This document shows positions 1 to 8,237 of a stretch of 64,000 nt of DNA, one piece after another (the first letter of the stretch is position 1; each line of letters begins with the position of its first letter). The notes under the pieces are model-generated. The model saw only the letters and a program-made list of their open reading frames with translations. It did not search any database and had not been told where the DNA came from. A program made the position numbers and the translations under genes. Origin of the DNA: JAZIHH01 sp036678685. GTDB lineage: Bacteria > Bacillota > UBA4882 > UBA10575. The stretch covers positions 228,939 through 292,938 of the forward strand of contig JAZIHH010000001.1 in the NCBI GenBank assembly GCA_036678685.1, given 5' to 3'.

Positions 1-1
1 A

Positions 2-892
2 TGGCATCAACTGGGTTATGATTATGTGCGGATGGTGCCTATGGGAAAGGATGGGCTGCACTTCCCAACTGAGCGTAGGACTGCCCAAGATACAGCTGCA
101 CTGCAAAGGGAGCAAAGATCATGGGTTAATCAAGGTACAGGCCCGATATCTAGTTGGGAGGATTTTGAGAACTACCCCTGGCCATCGGTAGAGGGATTGG
201 ACTTAACTGTATTTGAACGGGTGTCAGAGATGCTCCCTGAAGGCATGGGGATTCTTGTTTGTCCTTCCTCAGGAGTCCTAGAGATTTGCATGCATGATCT
301 TCTCGGATACACCAATCTTTGCTATCTCATGTATGATGAGCCGGAGTTGGTTAAGGCGGTATTTGACCGAGTTGGCAACATCATCCTATCATGGTATGAG
401 CAGGTTGTGGGTCTAGATAAACTGGTGGGTTTCTTCCAGGGAGATGATATGGGCTTCAAAACGGCCACAATGATGCCGCCAGATTTTTTGCGGGAATACG
501 TGCTTCCTTACCACAAACGGCTCGCTGACCTTGCCCATAAACACGATTTGGTGTACTTTCTGCATTCCTGTGGAGACTTGAGCGCTATCATGAGGGACTT
601 AATTGATTACGTCGGTATCGATGCCAAGCACTCATTTGAAGATGAGATAGAGCCGGTGACTGTTTTCCAGGAGCGGTACGGCCAAGAGGTCACCCCTCTT
701 GGGGGAGTCGACTTGGACAAACTCTGCCGTCTTGACGAGGCAAGTCTTCGGGACTATGTTGCAGAAATCCTTGATACCTGCATGCCTAGGGGGCCGTATG
801 CCCTTGGCTCCGGGAACTCGGTAGCCAACTATGTCAATGTAGATAATTACTTGGCAATGTTGGATGAGGGGCTGGCTTGGGGAGAGAGGTAA
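2..892 (+). CDS. Uroporphyrinogen decarboxylase-family protein, 5' end outside window
   Basis: The reading frame is open to the left edge, so the N-terminus is missing; the first internal start-like codon is the GTG at 26. The fold is that of the URO-D/MtaA superfamily: an HSCGDL segment followed by a DAKHSFED stretch and LGGVDLDKLC, the usual C-terminal half of these TIM barrels. Family members are heme-pathway decarboxylases or, more often in anaerobes, corrinoid methyltransferases. With no corrinoid protein or other heme gene beside it, a methyltransferase-like role is only an inference. A clear terminator follows at 921-943. Two further paralogues lie at 17649 and 44917. Confidence 0.85.
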   Translation, partial: WHQLGYDYVRMVPMGKDGLHFPTERRTAQDTAALQREQRSWVNQGTGPISSWEDFENYPWPSVEGLDLTVFERVSEMLPEGMGILVCPSSGVLEICMHDLLGYTNLCYLMYDEPELVKAVFDRVGNIILSWYEQVVGLDKLVGFFQGDDMGFKTATMMPPDFLREYVLPYHKRLADLAHKHDLVYFLHSCGDLSAIMRDLIDYVGIDAKHSFEDEIEPVTVFQERYGQEVTPLGGVDLDKLCRLDEASLRDYVAEILDTCMPRGPYALGSGNSVANYVNVDNYLAMLDEGLAWGER

Positions 893-920
893 ACGAAATG
901 ACTTGTTAGGTAGAATCAGC

Positions 921-943
921 GCCTGCCTTTCGGCAGGCCTTTT
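921..943 (+). terminator. Rho-independent terminator after the URO-D gene
   Basis: A 7-bp stem (gcctgcc/ggcaggc) with a tttc loop is followed by cttttcc. It sits about 30 bases after the stop at 892, on the same strand. Confidence 0.75.
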
Positions 944-1078
944 CCGTGTCCCCAGCATGTATGAGGTGGTCTGACAGTCACTCAAGTAGCCGATAGCTTG
1001 GTCTCTGATGAGCTCATGGTGCAGATATGCGGGCTGGACAGGATTTGGTCTTGAGAGAATAGCTGCGATTGTCAATAC

Positions 1079-1142
1079 AAAAGTGATCCACATGACAGTG
1101 TAAAACTGATCCACCCCTGACAGAGTCAAAGTGATCCACCTA
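1079..1142. repeat. IS21-type terminal repeat array 1
   Basis: Three copies of TGATCCAC lie in alternating contexts (aaagtgatccac, aaactgatccac, aaagtgatccac), the multiple-terminal-repeat layout of IS21-family ends. The array lies just downstream, on the minus strand, of an istB fragment, so it is the right end of a first element. Confidence 0.6.
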
Positions 1143-1164
1143 GTCGTTTCTTTGTGCAGCTCAA

Positions 1165-1349
1165 CTATCGATGTTTTAAACGGTAGGAATCACCATTCAT
1201 GTTCAAAATGTGAGATTTGAAAGTAACTCTGTCCACCAAGGCGGCCGCCAGCATGTGGTCACTGAAAATTTGATCCCATTTAGAGAAATCAAGGTTGGTA
1301 TTGATAATGACGCTTCCACGCTCACTCCTTTCCGAGATAACCTGAAAAT
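1165..1349 (-). pseudogene. istB: IstB fragment A (IS21 helper ATPase, C-terminal part)
   Basis: Translating the minus strand gives FQVISERSERGSVIINTN, then DFSKW and ILNMNGDSYRLK before a TAG at 1165-1167. This aligns residue by residue with the last ~60 residues of the second IstB fragment at 1468-1740. IstB is the AAA+ helper of IS21 transposition. Everything upstream of FQVIS is missing: at about 1349 the coding sequence runs directly into the end repeats of a second IS21 element. It is a dead remnant interrupted by a related element. Confidence 0.75.
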
Positions 1350-1360
1350 GCGATCGTCAA

Positions 1361-1447
1361 CATAAAAGTGATCCACTGGCCGTCTAAAACTGATCCACTG
1401 GCGCTGGTCTAAAAGTGATCCACTCGGCCGTTTAAGACTGATCCACC
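1361..1447. repeat. IS21-type terminal repeat array 2
   Basis: Four TGATCCAC units spaced about 20-25 bases apart alternate between aaaagtgatccac and aaactgatccac (last one gactgatccac). They lie between the two IstB fragments and form the terminus of the inner IS21 copy. Confidence 0.65.
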
Positions 1448-1467
1448 TTGACTTGTCGTGCCCTCCC

Positions 1468-1740
1468 TTATTTGAGGCGGTAAGATTCCCCATTCATGTT
1501 GAGGATGTGTGCTCGATGTGTAACCCGGTCTACTAAAGCGGCGGTCAGCATAGGATCTCCGAAGAACTGAACCCACTTCGAAAACTCCAGATTCGTGCTG
1601 ATTATCAGGCTAGCGCGCTCTGCCCGCTCAGATATCACCTGAAACAGCAGTTCCGACTGCTGCCTGGAAAAACTCAGGTAGGAAAGATCGTCGAGAATTA
1701 GGAGATCTACCTTGGAAAGCTGCCGCTGCACCCTACTCAA
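1468..1740 (-). pseudogene. istB: IstB fragment B (IS21 helper ATPase, C-terminal part)
   Basis: The ~90 remaining residues contain the Walker B region (VDLLILDDLSYLSFS) and the sensor segment SLIISTNLEFSKW, ending with NMNGESYRLK, the standard IstB C-terminus. Full-length IstB has about 250 residues, so the N-terminal part with Walker A is gone, as is istA. The 5' edge at about 1740 abuts the broken arsC gene. This is a deletion remnant rather than a functional element. Confidence 0.85.
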
Positions 1741-1981
1741 TGACTATATCTACCGGAGGGATTTCATCAATGTGCTTTGAATACTGGGTTTTCTCCATGT
1801 CTATATTATAAAGCTCTTTCATTAAGCGCACAGCGTCTTGATTGATTTTGTGTTTTGCTTCTGTGCCGGCAGAGTAGCTTTCAAATATATCTCCCGCAAA
1901 ATACTTGCCAAGCGCCTCAGCTATTTGGCTACGGCATGAATTATGAATACAAATAAATGCGACTTTAGGTTTATTACTCAT
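1741..1981 (-). pseudogene. arsC: Arsenate reductase ArsC (low-MW phosphatase type), 3' truncated
   Basis: The N-terminal 80 residues are intact and carry the P-loop CIHNSCRS (CX5R), typical of thioredoxin-coupled arsenate reductases of about 135 residues. The frame breaks at PPVDIVI, where family members continue with a TMGCN-like segment containing the second redox Cys. The IS21 remnant begins exactly there. The catalytic Cys remains but the resolving Cys residues are lost, so arsenate reduction is not expected. The gene follows acr3 on the same strand, the normal order of an ars operon. Confidence 0.85.
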
Positions 1982-1990
1982 CGACCATAC

Positions 1991-2335
1991 CTACTTTCTT
2001 TCTGGAAACCAGTGCCTTGTATTATTCGCTCTCTTTACAAGTATCAACATAACCGGCACTTCAGTAAGCACCCCTACAATGGTAGCAAGTGCAGCCGGGC
2101 TTTCTGTGCCAAACAAAGAAATCGCAACGGCAACTGCCAGTTCAAAAAAGTTAGAGGCACCAATCATAGCGGCAGGTGCTGCTATTTCATGTGGAAGCTT
2201 TATAGCCTTGCTTGCCAGATATGCAATGAAAAAGATTAGGAAAGTCTGAATAATCAATGGTATAGCTATTAAAACAATGTGCAGAGGATTATTCAGAATT
2301 ACATCGCCCTGGAATGAAAAGATTATTATTAGTGT
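1991..2335 (-). pseudogene. acr3: Acr3-type arsenite efflux permease, C-terminal fragment
   Basis: The C-terminal ~115 residues match the Acr3 family: LIIQTFLIFF, then PAAMIGASNFFELAVAVAI and the closing ATIVGVLTEVPVMLILV. The homologous frame continues upstream of the first Met to about 2335, through FSFQGDVILNNPLHIV, and then meets an in-frame TGA. The ~230 N-terminal residues are absent from the window, so this ten-helix transporter cannot function. It is nine bases from arsC and shows that an acr3-arsC operon was cut at both ends. Confidence 0.85.
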
Positions 2336-2506
2336 TCAGTATTTAGGAATCGCTTAAATTTAGATTCACTGCCTTTCATTATAGTAATCAACTTGGTTGA
2401 GTAAACCAGACAGTTGTAAATCGTTAACACAGTAAGGACGGCGGGATGAAGCCGTTTTGTTGTCAGGAAACCAGCTTCAAAATTAGAACACTTCCATAAA
2501 AGTAAA

Positions 2507-2524
2507 AGCAGTCTTGCGACTGCT
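2507..2524 (-). terminator. Terminator downstream of hsdS
   Basis: A perfect 7-bp stem (agcagtc/gactgct) with a 4-base loop is followed on the minus strand by TTTTACTTTT. It is 24 bases past the hsdS stop. Confidence 0.6.
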
Positions 2525-2547
2525 ATTAAAATGCTAATATGAAAATA

Positions 2548-4029
2548 TTAAGTTTTATGAATAACTTCTTCGTTGACAATGATTAATGCTTGCTGTTCTA
2601 ACTTATATGCTTCATATCGAAGTTTATTAGCTTCTAACGCCAAGCGGTTTATTTCGTCTTGTATATCTCGACTTATTAAAGGAATTTCAATTTGTGAAAC
2701 ATGGTTATCATCAATTTCATCTACAACTGAACCATAAGTAAATCTTTTTATCAATTCATATCCATATGGGCTGGAAAGAAATACATAGAGGTAACCAGCT
2801 ATTGAATCAGAAGAAGGAATAATTCTAATTACGTGTTGATTCATTGTCCAGTTTTCCCAATGTTTAGGCACAAGGGCTGTTTTCCCAATAGTTCCACTAC
2901 AAGTAATTAATACCATATTCTCAATTAAGCGCAATTCTTTCTGAATTCTATTCTTATGATGTCTTGTAGATAAATATTTTTTGTTTGACGGGTCAAGCTC
3001 ATATATTTGCTTGCCGCCAAAGAAAACAGTTCCTTGCCCCTCTTCAACGTAAATTCTTTTAAAGCGTCCGGGGAGAATTATTTTTTTACTAATCCGTTTA
3101 TCACCAACGGTTGTAACCTCTTCTGCATGACATTTAAGATGATTAATGATTGATTTGACAATTGGTACATGAAAAGAGGCTTCAAATCGGCTACTTAACT
3201 CAGAAAACTTTACGGAATAATTCTTTAGATTAGATGACGTATCAAAATATTCTGGTTTAAAATCATCAATAGGAGGAAGTTTTAACTCATTGACCAATAA
3301 CTCTTCGGCTTTATCGAGTAATTCATTTGACTCATCCCGTAGCTCATAAGATTTCATCACAAGCTCGTGAATTCGTTTCTTTATCATACTAGGTGGATTC
3401 GGTATAGGAATATTGTTTAAATGCTCTGGCTCAATATGTGATACAACTGAGCCATAGTTATTTGTCTGGAGTAACGTATTTCCTATTTTAGTTTTTAAAA
3501 AAGCATAGGTATAACCTAAATCTTCTTCTGATTTAAAAGACACTCTGATAATATCATCAGAAAATACTTTGCCTATTAAAGTTTTGCAAGCAACTGCACA
3601 GTATCCTATAGTGCCAGACCGAGTAAGAAGTAAAGTATTATTTTTTATTTTTAACTCATCAATAGCGACATTGGTTTTTGGAGAGATGTATTTTACAGGT
3701 TTAGGGTATATCTCCAAAAGTTGTGATGGTAAGAAAAAAGGAATACCCCCTTCTTTTTCAACATAAACTCTTTTAAATCGTGTTGGGTAAAAAGCACTCT
3801 TAATTAATCCTTTTTCACCGGACAACTGTACTACATTCCACTTGCACTTTTTAAGAATTTCTCTCGCGTGACGACCCTCAATATTGTAGACACTAGCCTC
3901 AAGCCTAGTATCACTGTTTAAAACTTCCGACAAACTAACACTACCCCAATTAAGTTCCTCTTGAGGAATATCAATGATTTTTTCTTCAGAAATTTTCTGC
4001 GCTATTGCTTCTTTGTTCATTTTTACCAT
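2548..4029 (-). CDS. hsdS: Restriction-modification specificity subunit (HsdS-like, two target recognition domains)
   Basis: About 493 residues contain two repeated halves, each with a target-recognition domain followed by a coiled helical spacer. In half 1, TRSGTIGYC is followed by NNYGSVVSHIEPEHLNNIPIP. In half 2, TCSGTIGKT is followed by TYGSVVDEIDDNHVSQIEIP. These paired SGTIG and YGSVV motifs are the usual HsdS signature; each TRD reads one half of a bipartite site. I place the start at 4029 because GGAGG lies 8-9 bases upstream, and the 8-codon longer frame lacks this. The start overlaps the end of the nuclease-methylase gene by 7 bases, so the two are translationally coupled. Confidence 0.9.
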   Translation of the reverse strand: MVKMNKEAIAQKISEEKIIDIPQEELNWGSVSLSEVLNSDTRLEASVYNIEGRHAREILKKCKWNVVQLSGEKGLIKSAFYPTRFKRVYVEKEGGIPFFLPSQLLEIYPKPVKYISPKTNVAIDELKIKNNTLLLTRSGTIGYCAVACKTLIGKVFSDDIIRVSFKSEEDLGYTYAFLKTKIGNTLLQTNNYGSVVSHIEPEHLNNIPIPNPPSMIKKRIHELVMKSYELRDESNELLDKAEELLVNELKLPPIDDFKPEYFDTSSNLKNYSVKFSELSSRFEASFHVPIVKSIINHLKCHAEEVTTVGDKRISKKIILPGRFKRIYVEEGQGTVFFGGKQIYELDPSNKKYLSTRHHKNRIQKELRLIENMVLITCSGTIGKTALVPKHWENWTMNQHVIRIIPSSDSIAGYLYVFLSSPYGYELIKRFTYGSVVDEIDDNHVSQIEIPLISRDIQDEINRLALEANKLRYEAYKLEQQALIIVNEEVIHKT

Positions 4030-6068
4030 GATATACCCTCCTGTTGCTTCCAAACCTTAAAGACATCTGCAATAAGAGGGGTTTGGTCATCGAGGATTTT
4101 TGTTTTTGATATCGTTTTTACGGTTTTTGTTCCATCGGATATTTCTCCAATAGCCAAAACATTATCTTCTTCCGGAACTAAAATTTCATTACCGTATTTG
4201 TCACGTTTAAATAACGGGTTACCTCTTTTATCGTGACCTATCCGTTCAGCCATAGCCATAAAAATGTTATAATCAGCCATTGTTCTGTTTTTCTCTTCAA
4301 AATCAATTTCATGCTGTCTTTTCTTTTGCAGAATCAAAACTGAAGTCTGTGTTCCATTTCTAGGTTGAAAAGTATCAGCGTGTAAATCAATACTAGCAAT
4401 AATTTTTGCATTCTTTATAATCCATTGACGAATATATCCTAAACCTGGAGCCCCTAAAATTGCGTCTGGCAGCACAATACCCATACGTCCACCATCTTTC
4501 AAAAACTGCATACATCTCTCAATAAATAATTGTTCTGGAGGTACAGAAGACTGTAACCTGTTGGTTTTTACCCAATAACCATTATTTTTCTCCCAGATAT
4601 AACCTAAATCATATTGTTCTAAAATTGCTGGGTCTTTAATAGGAATTTTACTTCCAAACGGAGGATTTGTAACTATTACATCAAATAAAGCTATCGACTT
4701 TGAATTACGAATAGCAGTCTTGCTTATACCCAGTACTTTACTTAAATTTTCCTTTATATCGCTCGGCCACTCGTGCGGTGGCAGGAGAGAATTAATTCGG
4801 AATATATTGCCACTTCCGTCATTATTCATTACCATATTCATCTTTGTCGCTTTAACAAGGTCGGGGTTAATATCAAAACCAAAAAAATTGTTTGATGCAA
4901 CTTCAGAAATTTTATCCTGATACATTCTATATTCATCGTGATTCCATTCATGACGTGGTTTCCCAAAAACAGCCTCCATTTGTTTCTCAAGCTCTTTTAG
5001 TACTTTATTCATTGCAATAACAAGAAAACCGCCTGTCCCGCATGCAGGGTCCAGAATTTTTTCGTCAGATTTAGGAGAAAGCATTTCAACAGTCATACGT
5101 GCTACATTTCTTGGAGTAAAAAACTCGCCTCTATCACCCCGTAGATTTGCTCCCACTAACTCTTCATAAGCCTTACCTTTAATATCAATATGGGTATTCA
5201 AAAGACTGTAGCTTTGAAGCTCGCTGACAATGTACGCTAAACTTCTAGGTGATAAACCTATTTCATCATTATGCTCAAATATTTGGTTATGACGCTTTTT
5301 TACTCTCTCGAATATCTTCGATATTCTTTTTTTAACTGTAAGTTGGCCATCAGGGTTCGACCGTTCAGATGAAGTAACGTAAAATTCAAGTGGATTAGGA
5401 ATGTTTCTTTCGTCTTCAATTTTACAAAAAATAACTTTAAGCAACTCGAAGAAAGCTGGTTGTTTTTGCATTCCATCATTAGCGTAAATGTGATTATGAC
5501 AAGTCTTAAAAACAAACAATAGGTTGTCCTCAACAGCGTTACGTAATGATACTCTTTTAGGTCTATCAATGTCTTCAATTGAACCGTCTGCGGAGGGTAT
5601 ATCGTTATAATCTATAAACTCAATCTGTCCTTTTTCGTTAATCACTTTTCTTAAAACTTCTTTATACTTACCATTAGTCCACATACCCCACTCACAATTA
5701 GGACAAGCGGACATATAAGATTTTAGTTGTTCTACTCCGTCTTTCTTATTTGTAGGCTCAACGGTTTCTTTTTTACATTCGATGATAATTTTTACGTTTT
5801 CCTGACTAAAGCTTTCGCACCCATCCGGAAAAATAACAATATCAGCTCGAGGTCTCTTGGAACCAACTTTAATTCCATATTCAACTTTTATTCTTTCTCT
5901 CGAGTATTTAAGTTCATTAACTAGTCTTTTTTCAATGTTTTGCCACACATATTCTTTAGGGGTGTCATTCCTAAATTTACCATCTATGTAATCGCATATT
6001 TTTCCTTCCGGAATAGTAATAATTGACGTTATTTTCTCATCATCTATAATATTGGCAGTTTCCGGCAT
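4023..6068 (-). CDS. Fused endonuclease-N6-adenine methyltransferase (BcgI-like R-M subunit)
   Basis: Two domains are visible in 681 residues. Residues ~60-140 form an HsdR_N-like PD-(D/E)XK nuclease: ADIVIF with Asp76 and IIIECKKE with Glu97 and Lys99. Residues ~270-620 are an HsdM-type methylase with the SAM motif DPACGTGG (340-347) and catalytic NPPF (468-471). A separate HsdR helicase is absent and the only partner is HsdS. This is the architecture of BcgI-type (type IIB/IIC) enzymes, which cut on both sides of a bipartite site. The start at 6068 is chosen because GAGGAGG lies 8 bases upstream; the frame extends 7 codons further. Confidence 0.85.
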   Translation of the reverse strand: MPETANIIDDEKITSIITIPEGKICDYIDGKFRNDTPKEYVWQNIEKRLVNELKYSRERIKVEYGIKVGSKRPRADIVIFPDGCESFSQENVKIIIECKKETVEPTNKKDGVEQLKSYMSACPNCEWGMWTNGKYKEVLRKVINEKGQIEFIDYNDIPSADGSIEDIDRPKRVSLRNAVEDNLLFVFKTCHNHIYANDGMQKQPAFFELLKVIFCKIEDERNIPNPLEFYVTSSERSNPDGQLTVKKRISKIFERVKKRHNQIFEHNDEIGLSPRSLAYIVSELQSYSLLNTHIDIKGKAYEELVGANLRGDRGEFFTPRNVARMTVEMLSPKSDEKILDPACGTGGFLVIAMNKVLKELEKQMEAVFGKPRHEWNHDEYRMYQDKISEVASNNFFGFDINPDLVKATKMNMVMNNDGSGNIFRINSLLPPHEWPSDIKENLSKVLGISKTAIRNSKSIALFDVIVTNPPFGSKIPIKDPAILEQYDLGYIWEKNNGYWVKTNRLQSSVPPEQLFIERCMQFLKDGGRMGIVLPDAILGAPGLGYIRQWIIKNAKIIASIDLHADTFQPRNGTQTSVLILQKKRQHEIDFEEKNRTMADYNIFMAMAERIGHDKRGNPLFKRDKYGNEILVPEEDNVLAIGEISDGTKTVKTISKTKILDDQTPLIADVFKVWKQQEGISW

Positions 6069-6100
6069 TTGCTGTGCCTCCTCATCCATGATAAATTTTA

Positions 6101-6131
6101 ATTATAGCATATTAATGTTCTATATGGAACA
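6101..6131 (-). promoter_or_regulatory. Possible promoter and operator of the restriction system
   Basis: A perfect -10 box (TATAAT on the minus strand, 6101-6106) lies just upstream of the nuclease-methylase gene. A dyad TGTTC-N6-GAACA (6116-6131) covers the position where a -35 box would be. No convincing -35 is present, so activation or repression through the dyad is plausible but unproven. Confidence 0.4.
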
Positions 6132-6200
6132 ACAAAAACTCCATTTGGGCCATTTTTGTCATAATCAGGAGAAATAAAGAGATAATATAAAATAATTGAA

Positions 6201-6740
6201 TTAACCGCTCTCCAACCCCAAAAACTGCTGGATGTCCTTCATTTCCATCAGTTCTTCAACTGTCCAGTAGCGGTGGAACCGGTCTTTGTAGCGAAGTTCC
6301 CACCACCTGCGGAAAAGCGGCTCAAGTTCATCGAACATCGGCCAGCGGCTCCACTTCATTTTCTCCCTCAGTTCTTCCAGCGTCCAGACACTGCCGTCTT
6401 CTTTTTTGGGTATGTTAATGCGCCCGTCAGGTTGGATAACCACCTGCGGCTGGGCAATCTCTTTTTGGAGAACAGTCACTTCGCCAACCTCCTTTAGATA
6501 TTTATCGGAAAGAGTTATCAAACAATCAAGCTCAAAGTTTGGTAATAATTCTTGTTTTGGGCTTACTGCCTCAAACCGCCGGGTAAGATTTGCTGAAGCC
6601 CTGCCGAGCGTGGAACCGTCGTCTACAACGCGGTCCCGCTTCAGCGGCTTCAGACGAACCCGTCTTTGACCAAGGTCAAAGCTCAAAAATATATATAGCG
6701 GTTTTGACATTTTGACCTTCCGTGCGCGGTAAGTGTTCAT
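6201..6740 (-). CDS. Hypothetical protein, coupled to an HTH gene
   Basis: I do not recognise this 179-residue protein. The N-terminal half carries a basic segment with a DLGQRRVRLKPLKRDRVV stretch. The C-terminal half is rich in Trp, Glu and Arg and contains repeated WTLEELREKMKW / WTVEELMEMKDI phrases, which look like a duplicated helical motif. No signal peptide or membrane segment is seen. Its start overlaps the stop of the HTH gene as ATGA, so the two are translated as a unit. The first Met is used because of this overlap; a second Met follows at codon 11. Confidence 0.6.
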   Translation of the reverse strand: MNTYRARKVKMSKPLYIFLSFDLGQRRVRLKPLKRDRVVDDGSTLGRASANLTRRFEAVSPKQELLPNFELDCLITLSDKYLKEVGEVTVLQKEIAQPQVVIQPDGRINIPKKEDGSVWTLEELREKMKWSRWPMFDELEPLFRRWWELRYKDRFHRYWTVEELMEMKDIQQFLGLESG

Positions 6741-6982
6741 TCACCGCTGTCTTCATCGTCCGCTTTCCACCCATCGGGCGTCTTTGTAAGAGTGTACGTT
6801 TTTGGAGACCCTTGATGTCCCCCTTCTTCCTCAATGGTGAAGCCGCCTGCCCGCAGTTTGCTGATGTCGTTTCTGACAGTCTGGTCGCTGACTTTCAGCA
6901 AGTCCGTCAACTCTTTCTGCGTGTAGCTCCTCTGTGTCAACAGCTTCGCCAGCTTCTGCAAGCGCACTTCGCTGTCTTTCAT
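6737..6982 (-). CDS. Small winged-helix (DeoR/HTH_11-like) regulator
   Basis: An 81-residue protein whose residues 8-45 form a clear helix-turn-helix: LAKLLTQRSYTQKELTDLL followed by VSDQTVRNDISKLRAGG. A charged wing and an acidic tail (DDEDSGE) follow. It is much shorter than full DeoR regulators and has no effector domain. AAGGA lies 8 bases before the ATG. It is probably a DNA-binding partner of the overlapping downstream gene; its target is not shown by the sequence. Confidence 0.7.
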   Translation of the reverse strand: MKDSEVRLQKLAKLLTQRSYTQKELTDLLKVSDQTVRNDISKLRAGGFTIEEEGGHQGSPKTYTLTKTPDGWKADDEDSGE

Positions 6983-7150
6983 GCTTGTGATCCTTGAGGA
7001 AGCGCATGAACGACGCGAAGGAGGCGGACAAGAAAATGAATTAGAAAGAACCTTGCCCCTATTATACTACCAAATTGTACTTTGTACTAGCCGAAAACGT
7101 TTTGAACAAAATGATCATATAAATTATTGCTAAATATATAGAAAAAAGGC

Positions 7151-7179
7151 TTGACTTTCTCTTTCTTTTCCTTTATAAT
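7151..7179 (+). promoter_or_regulatory. Sigma-A-type promoter for the resolvase cassette
   Basis: TTGACT (7151-7156) and TATAAT (7174-7179) are separated by exactly 17 bases, about 50 bases before the resolvase start. The preceding 100 bases hold short palindromes (aaaacgtttt, and gtac twice), which could be recombinase binding sites. Confidence 0.75.
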
Positions 7180-7232
7180 TAAATTAAAAAATCCTAATTA
7201 TGTCAAAAAAGGAAGATGAAAGGAGGGTTAAT

Positions 7233-7901
7233 ATGCCTACTACCAAGATTAAGACGAAGGCTCACCCGAGGCCAAGGCAATTTAGAATTTACGGCTACTT
7301 AAGAGTTTCAACGATTGACCAAGACACAGAAAAGAATAAGGCGGCCATCTTATCTTTTGCCAATTCAAAGGGATTCTTGGGGCAGGTTGAATTCGTAGAG
7401 GAAAAAGTCAGCGGCCTGAAGTCCTGGAAACAACGGAAACTAAATGACCTTGTCCAATCGATGTCAGAGGGTGACATCCTTATTGTCCCTGAATTGTCCA
7501 GGCTGGGGCGTTCTCTGGTTGAAGTTTTAGAAGTCTTAAACGAATTAAAGGATAAAGGCGTCAAAGTGTTCTCTGTCAAAGAAAACTTCCAGCTAAACGG
7601 GGACGATATACAATCAAAAGTTATGCGAACAATGTTAGGGCTATTTGCTGAAATAGAAAGGGATTTAATATCTGCAAGGACAAAGGAAGGACTGGCCGCA
7701 GCTAAAGCATCAGGAAAACGGCTAGGCAGGCCCAAAGGCCCTGGCAAGTCAAAGCTGGATAAGTTCAAGCCGGAAATCGTTGCATTGCTAAAGAACGGCT
7801 CAAAAAAGGTTTTCATAGCAGAACGCTATGGCGTTACCCCTGCTACCCTGACTAACTGGCTGAAGAGGCACGGCCTGGACAAATTGAAGCCTACACCGTA
7901 A
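7233..7901 (+). CDS. Serine resolvase/invertase-family recombinase
   Basis: 222 residues with the catalytic Ser in YLRVST (Ser26), the conserved VPELSRLGRS active-site segment, and the GLFAEIERDLISARTKEGL E-helix. It ends in a C-terminal HTH (VFIAERYGVTPATLTNWLKR) that binds DNA. This is the size and layout of Tn3-type resolvases and invertases, with an extra ~15 basic residues at the N-terminus. I choose the ATG at 7233 because AGGAGGG precedes it by 5-6 bases; a frame 11 codons longer has no ribosome site. Confidence 0.9.
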   Translation: MPTTKIKTKAHPRPRQFRIYGYLRVSTIDQDTEKNKAAILSFANSKGFLGQVEFVEEKVSGLKSWKQRKLNDLVQSMSEGDILIVPELSRLGRSLVEVLEVLNELKDKGVKVFSVKENFQLNGDDIQSKVMRTMLGLFAEIERDLISARTKEGLAAAKASGKRLGRPKGPGKSKLDKFKPEIVALLKNGSKKVFIAERYGVTPATLTNWLKRHGLDKLKPTP

Positions 7902-7913
7902 GGAAGGAGGGCA

Positions 7914-8000
7914 ATGGAAGAGAAACAAAATCAGAACGAGGTGATACAATGCCTGAGGATAGATCTGTTAGATTCAGATGGAAGAAAGGCGAGGTCATAG
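7914..8000 (+). CDS. Possible 28-residue leader peptide
   Basis: AAGGAGG lies 3-4 bases before this ATG. The short frame overlaps the next small gene in another frame, so it may serve mainly for translational coupling. I see no recognisable motif. Confidence 0.3.
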   Translation: MEEKQNQNEVIQCLRIDLLDSDGRKARS

Positions 8001-8128
8001 TTGAAATGTCGCAGTGTGCGTATTGCAAGAACGCCTTGGATTATGCTACCTGCGCAGAATTCGGGACAAAACCTAAAAAATACCGCTACAACAAAGAATC
8101 TTGTCCAAAACGAATACCAGAAAAATGA
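7949..8128 (+). CDS. Small Cys-rich (zinc-ribbon-like) protein
   Basis: A 59-residue protein with the Cys pattern C-A-Y-C, then TCAEFG and a final ESCPKR. This spacing resembles small zinc-knuckle proteins found next to recombinases in Firmicute elements. GAGGTGAT precedes the ATG. Neighbours on the same strand are a resolvase upstream and another Cys-rich small gene downstream, so these probably form one transcription unit of the mobile cassette. Function unknown. Confidence 0.6.
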   Translation: MPEDRSVRFRWKKGEVIVEMSQCAYCKNALDYATCAEFGTKPKKYRYNKESCPKRIPEK

Positions 8129-8147
8129 AAAGAAGGAGGGAGAATAG

Positions 8148-8235
8148 ATGGCCGAGATTATCGAACAGGCTTCAATGAAATTAAAAAGATTTGTATGATA
8201 TGGTAAGGGAAGGGATAAAACAAAAAAGGAGATGA
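8148..8235 (+). pseudogene. Tiny helical ORF with an apparent frameshift
   Basis: An ATG with a strong ribosome site (AAGGAGGG) begins MAEIIEQASMKLK and stops after 16 codons. Shifting frame at the aaaaa run near 8180 gives LYDMVREGIKQKRR, ending in TGA at 8233-8235, right at the next ribosome site. The combined ~29-residue helical protein looks like the original product. Confidence 0.35.
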
Positions 8236-8237
8236 TT

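Noticed and set aside
632..1129. A 165-codon minus-strand frame overlapping the URO-D gene and the IS21 ends
   Set aside because: It is antisense to a well-supported gene, has no family resemblance and runs through the repeat array.
1203..1493. A 96-codon minus-strand frame across the IS21 arrays
   Set aside because: The IstB homology lies in a different frame; this one only translates the repeats.
2548..6068. A standard type I restriction system
   Set aside because: No HsdR helicase is present and the methylase carries its own nuclease domain, which fits a BcgI-like type better.
7080..7145. A defined res site upstream of the resolvase
   Set aside because: Short palindromes (aaaacgtttt, paired gtac) are present but the 28-34 bp subsite layout cannot be recognised.
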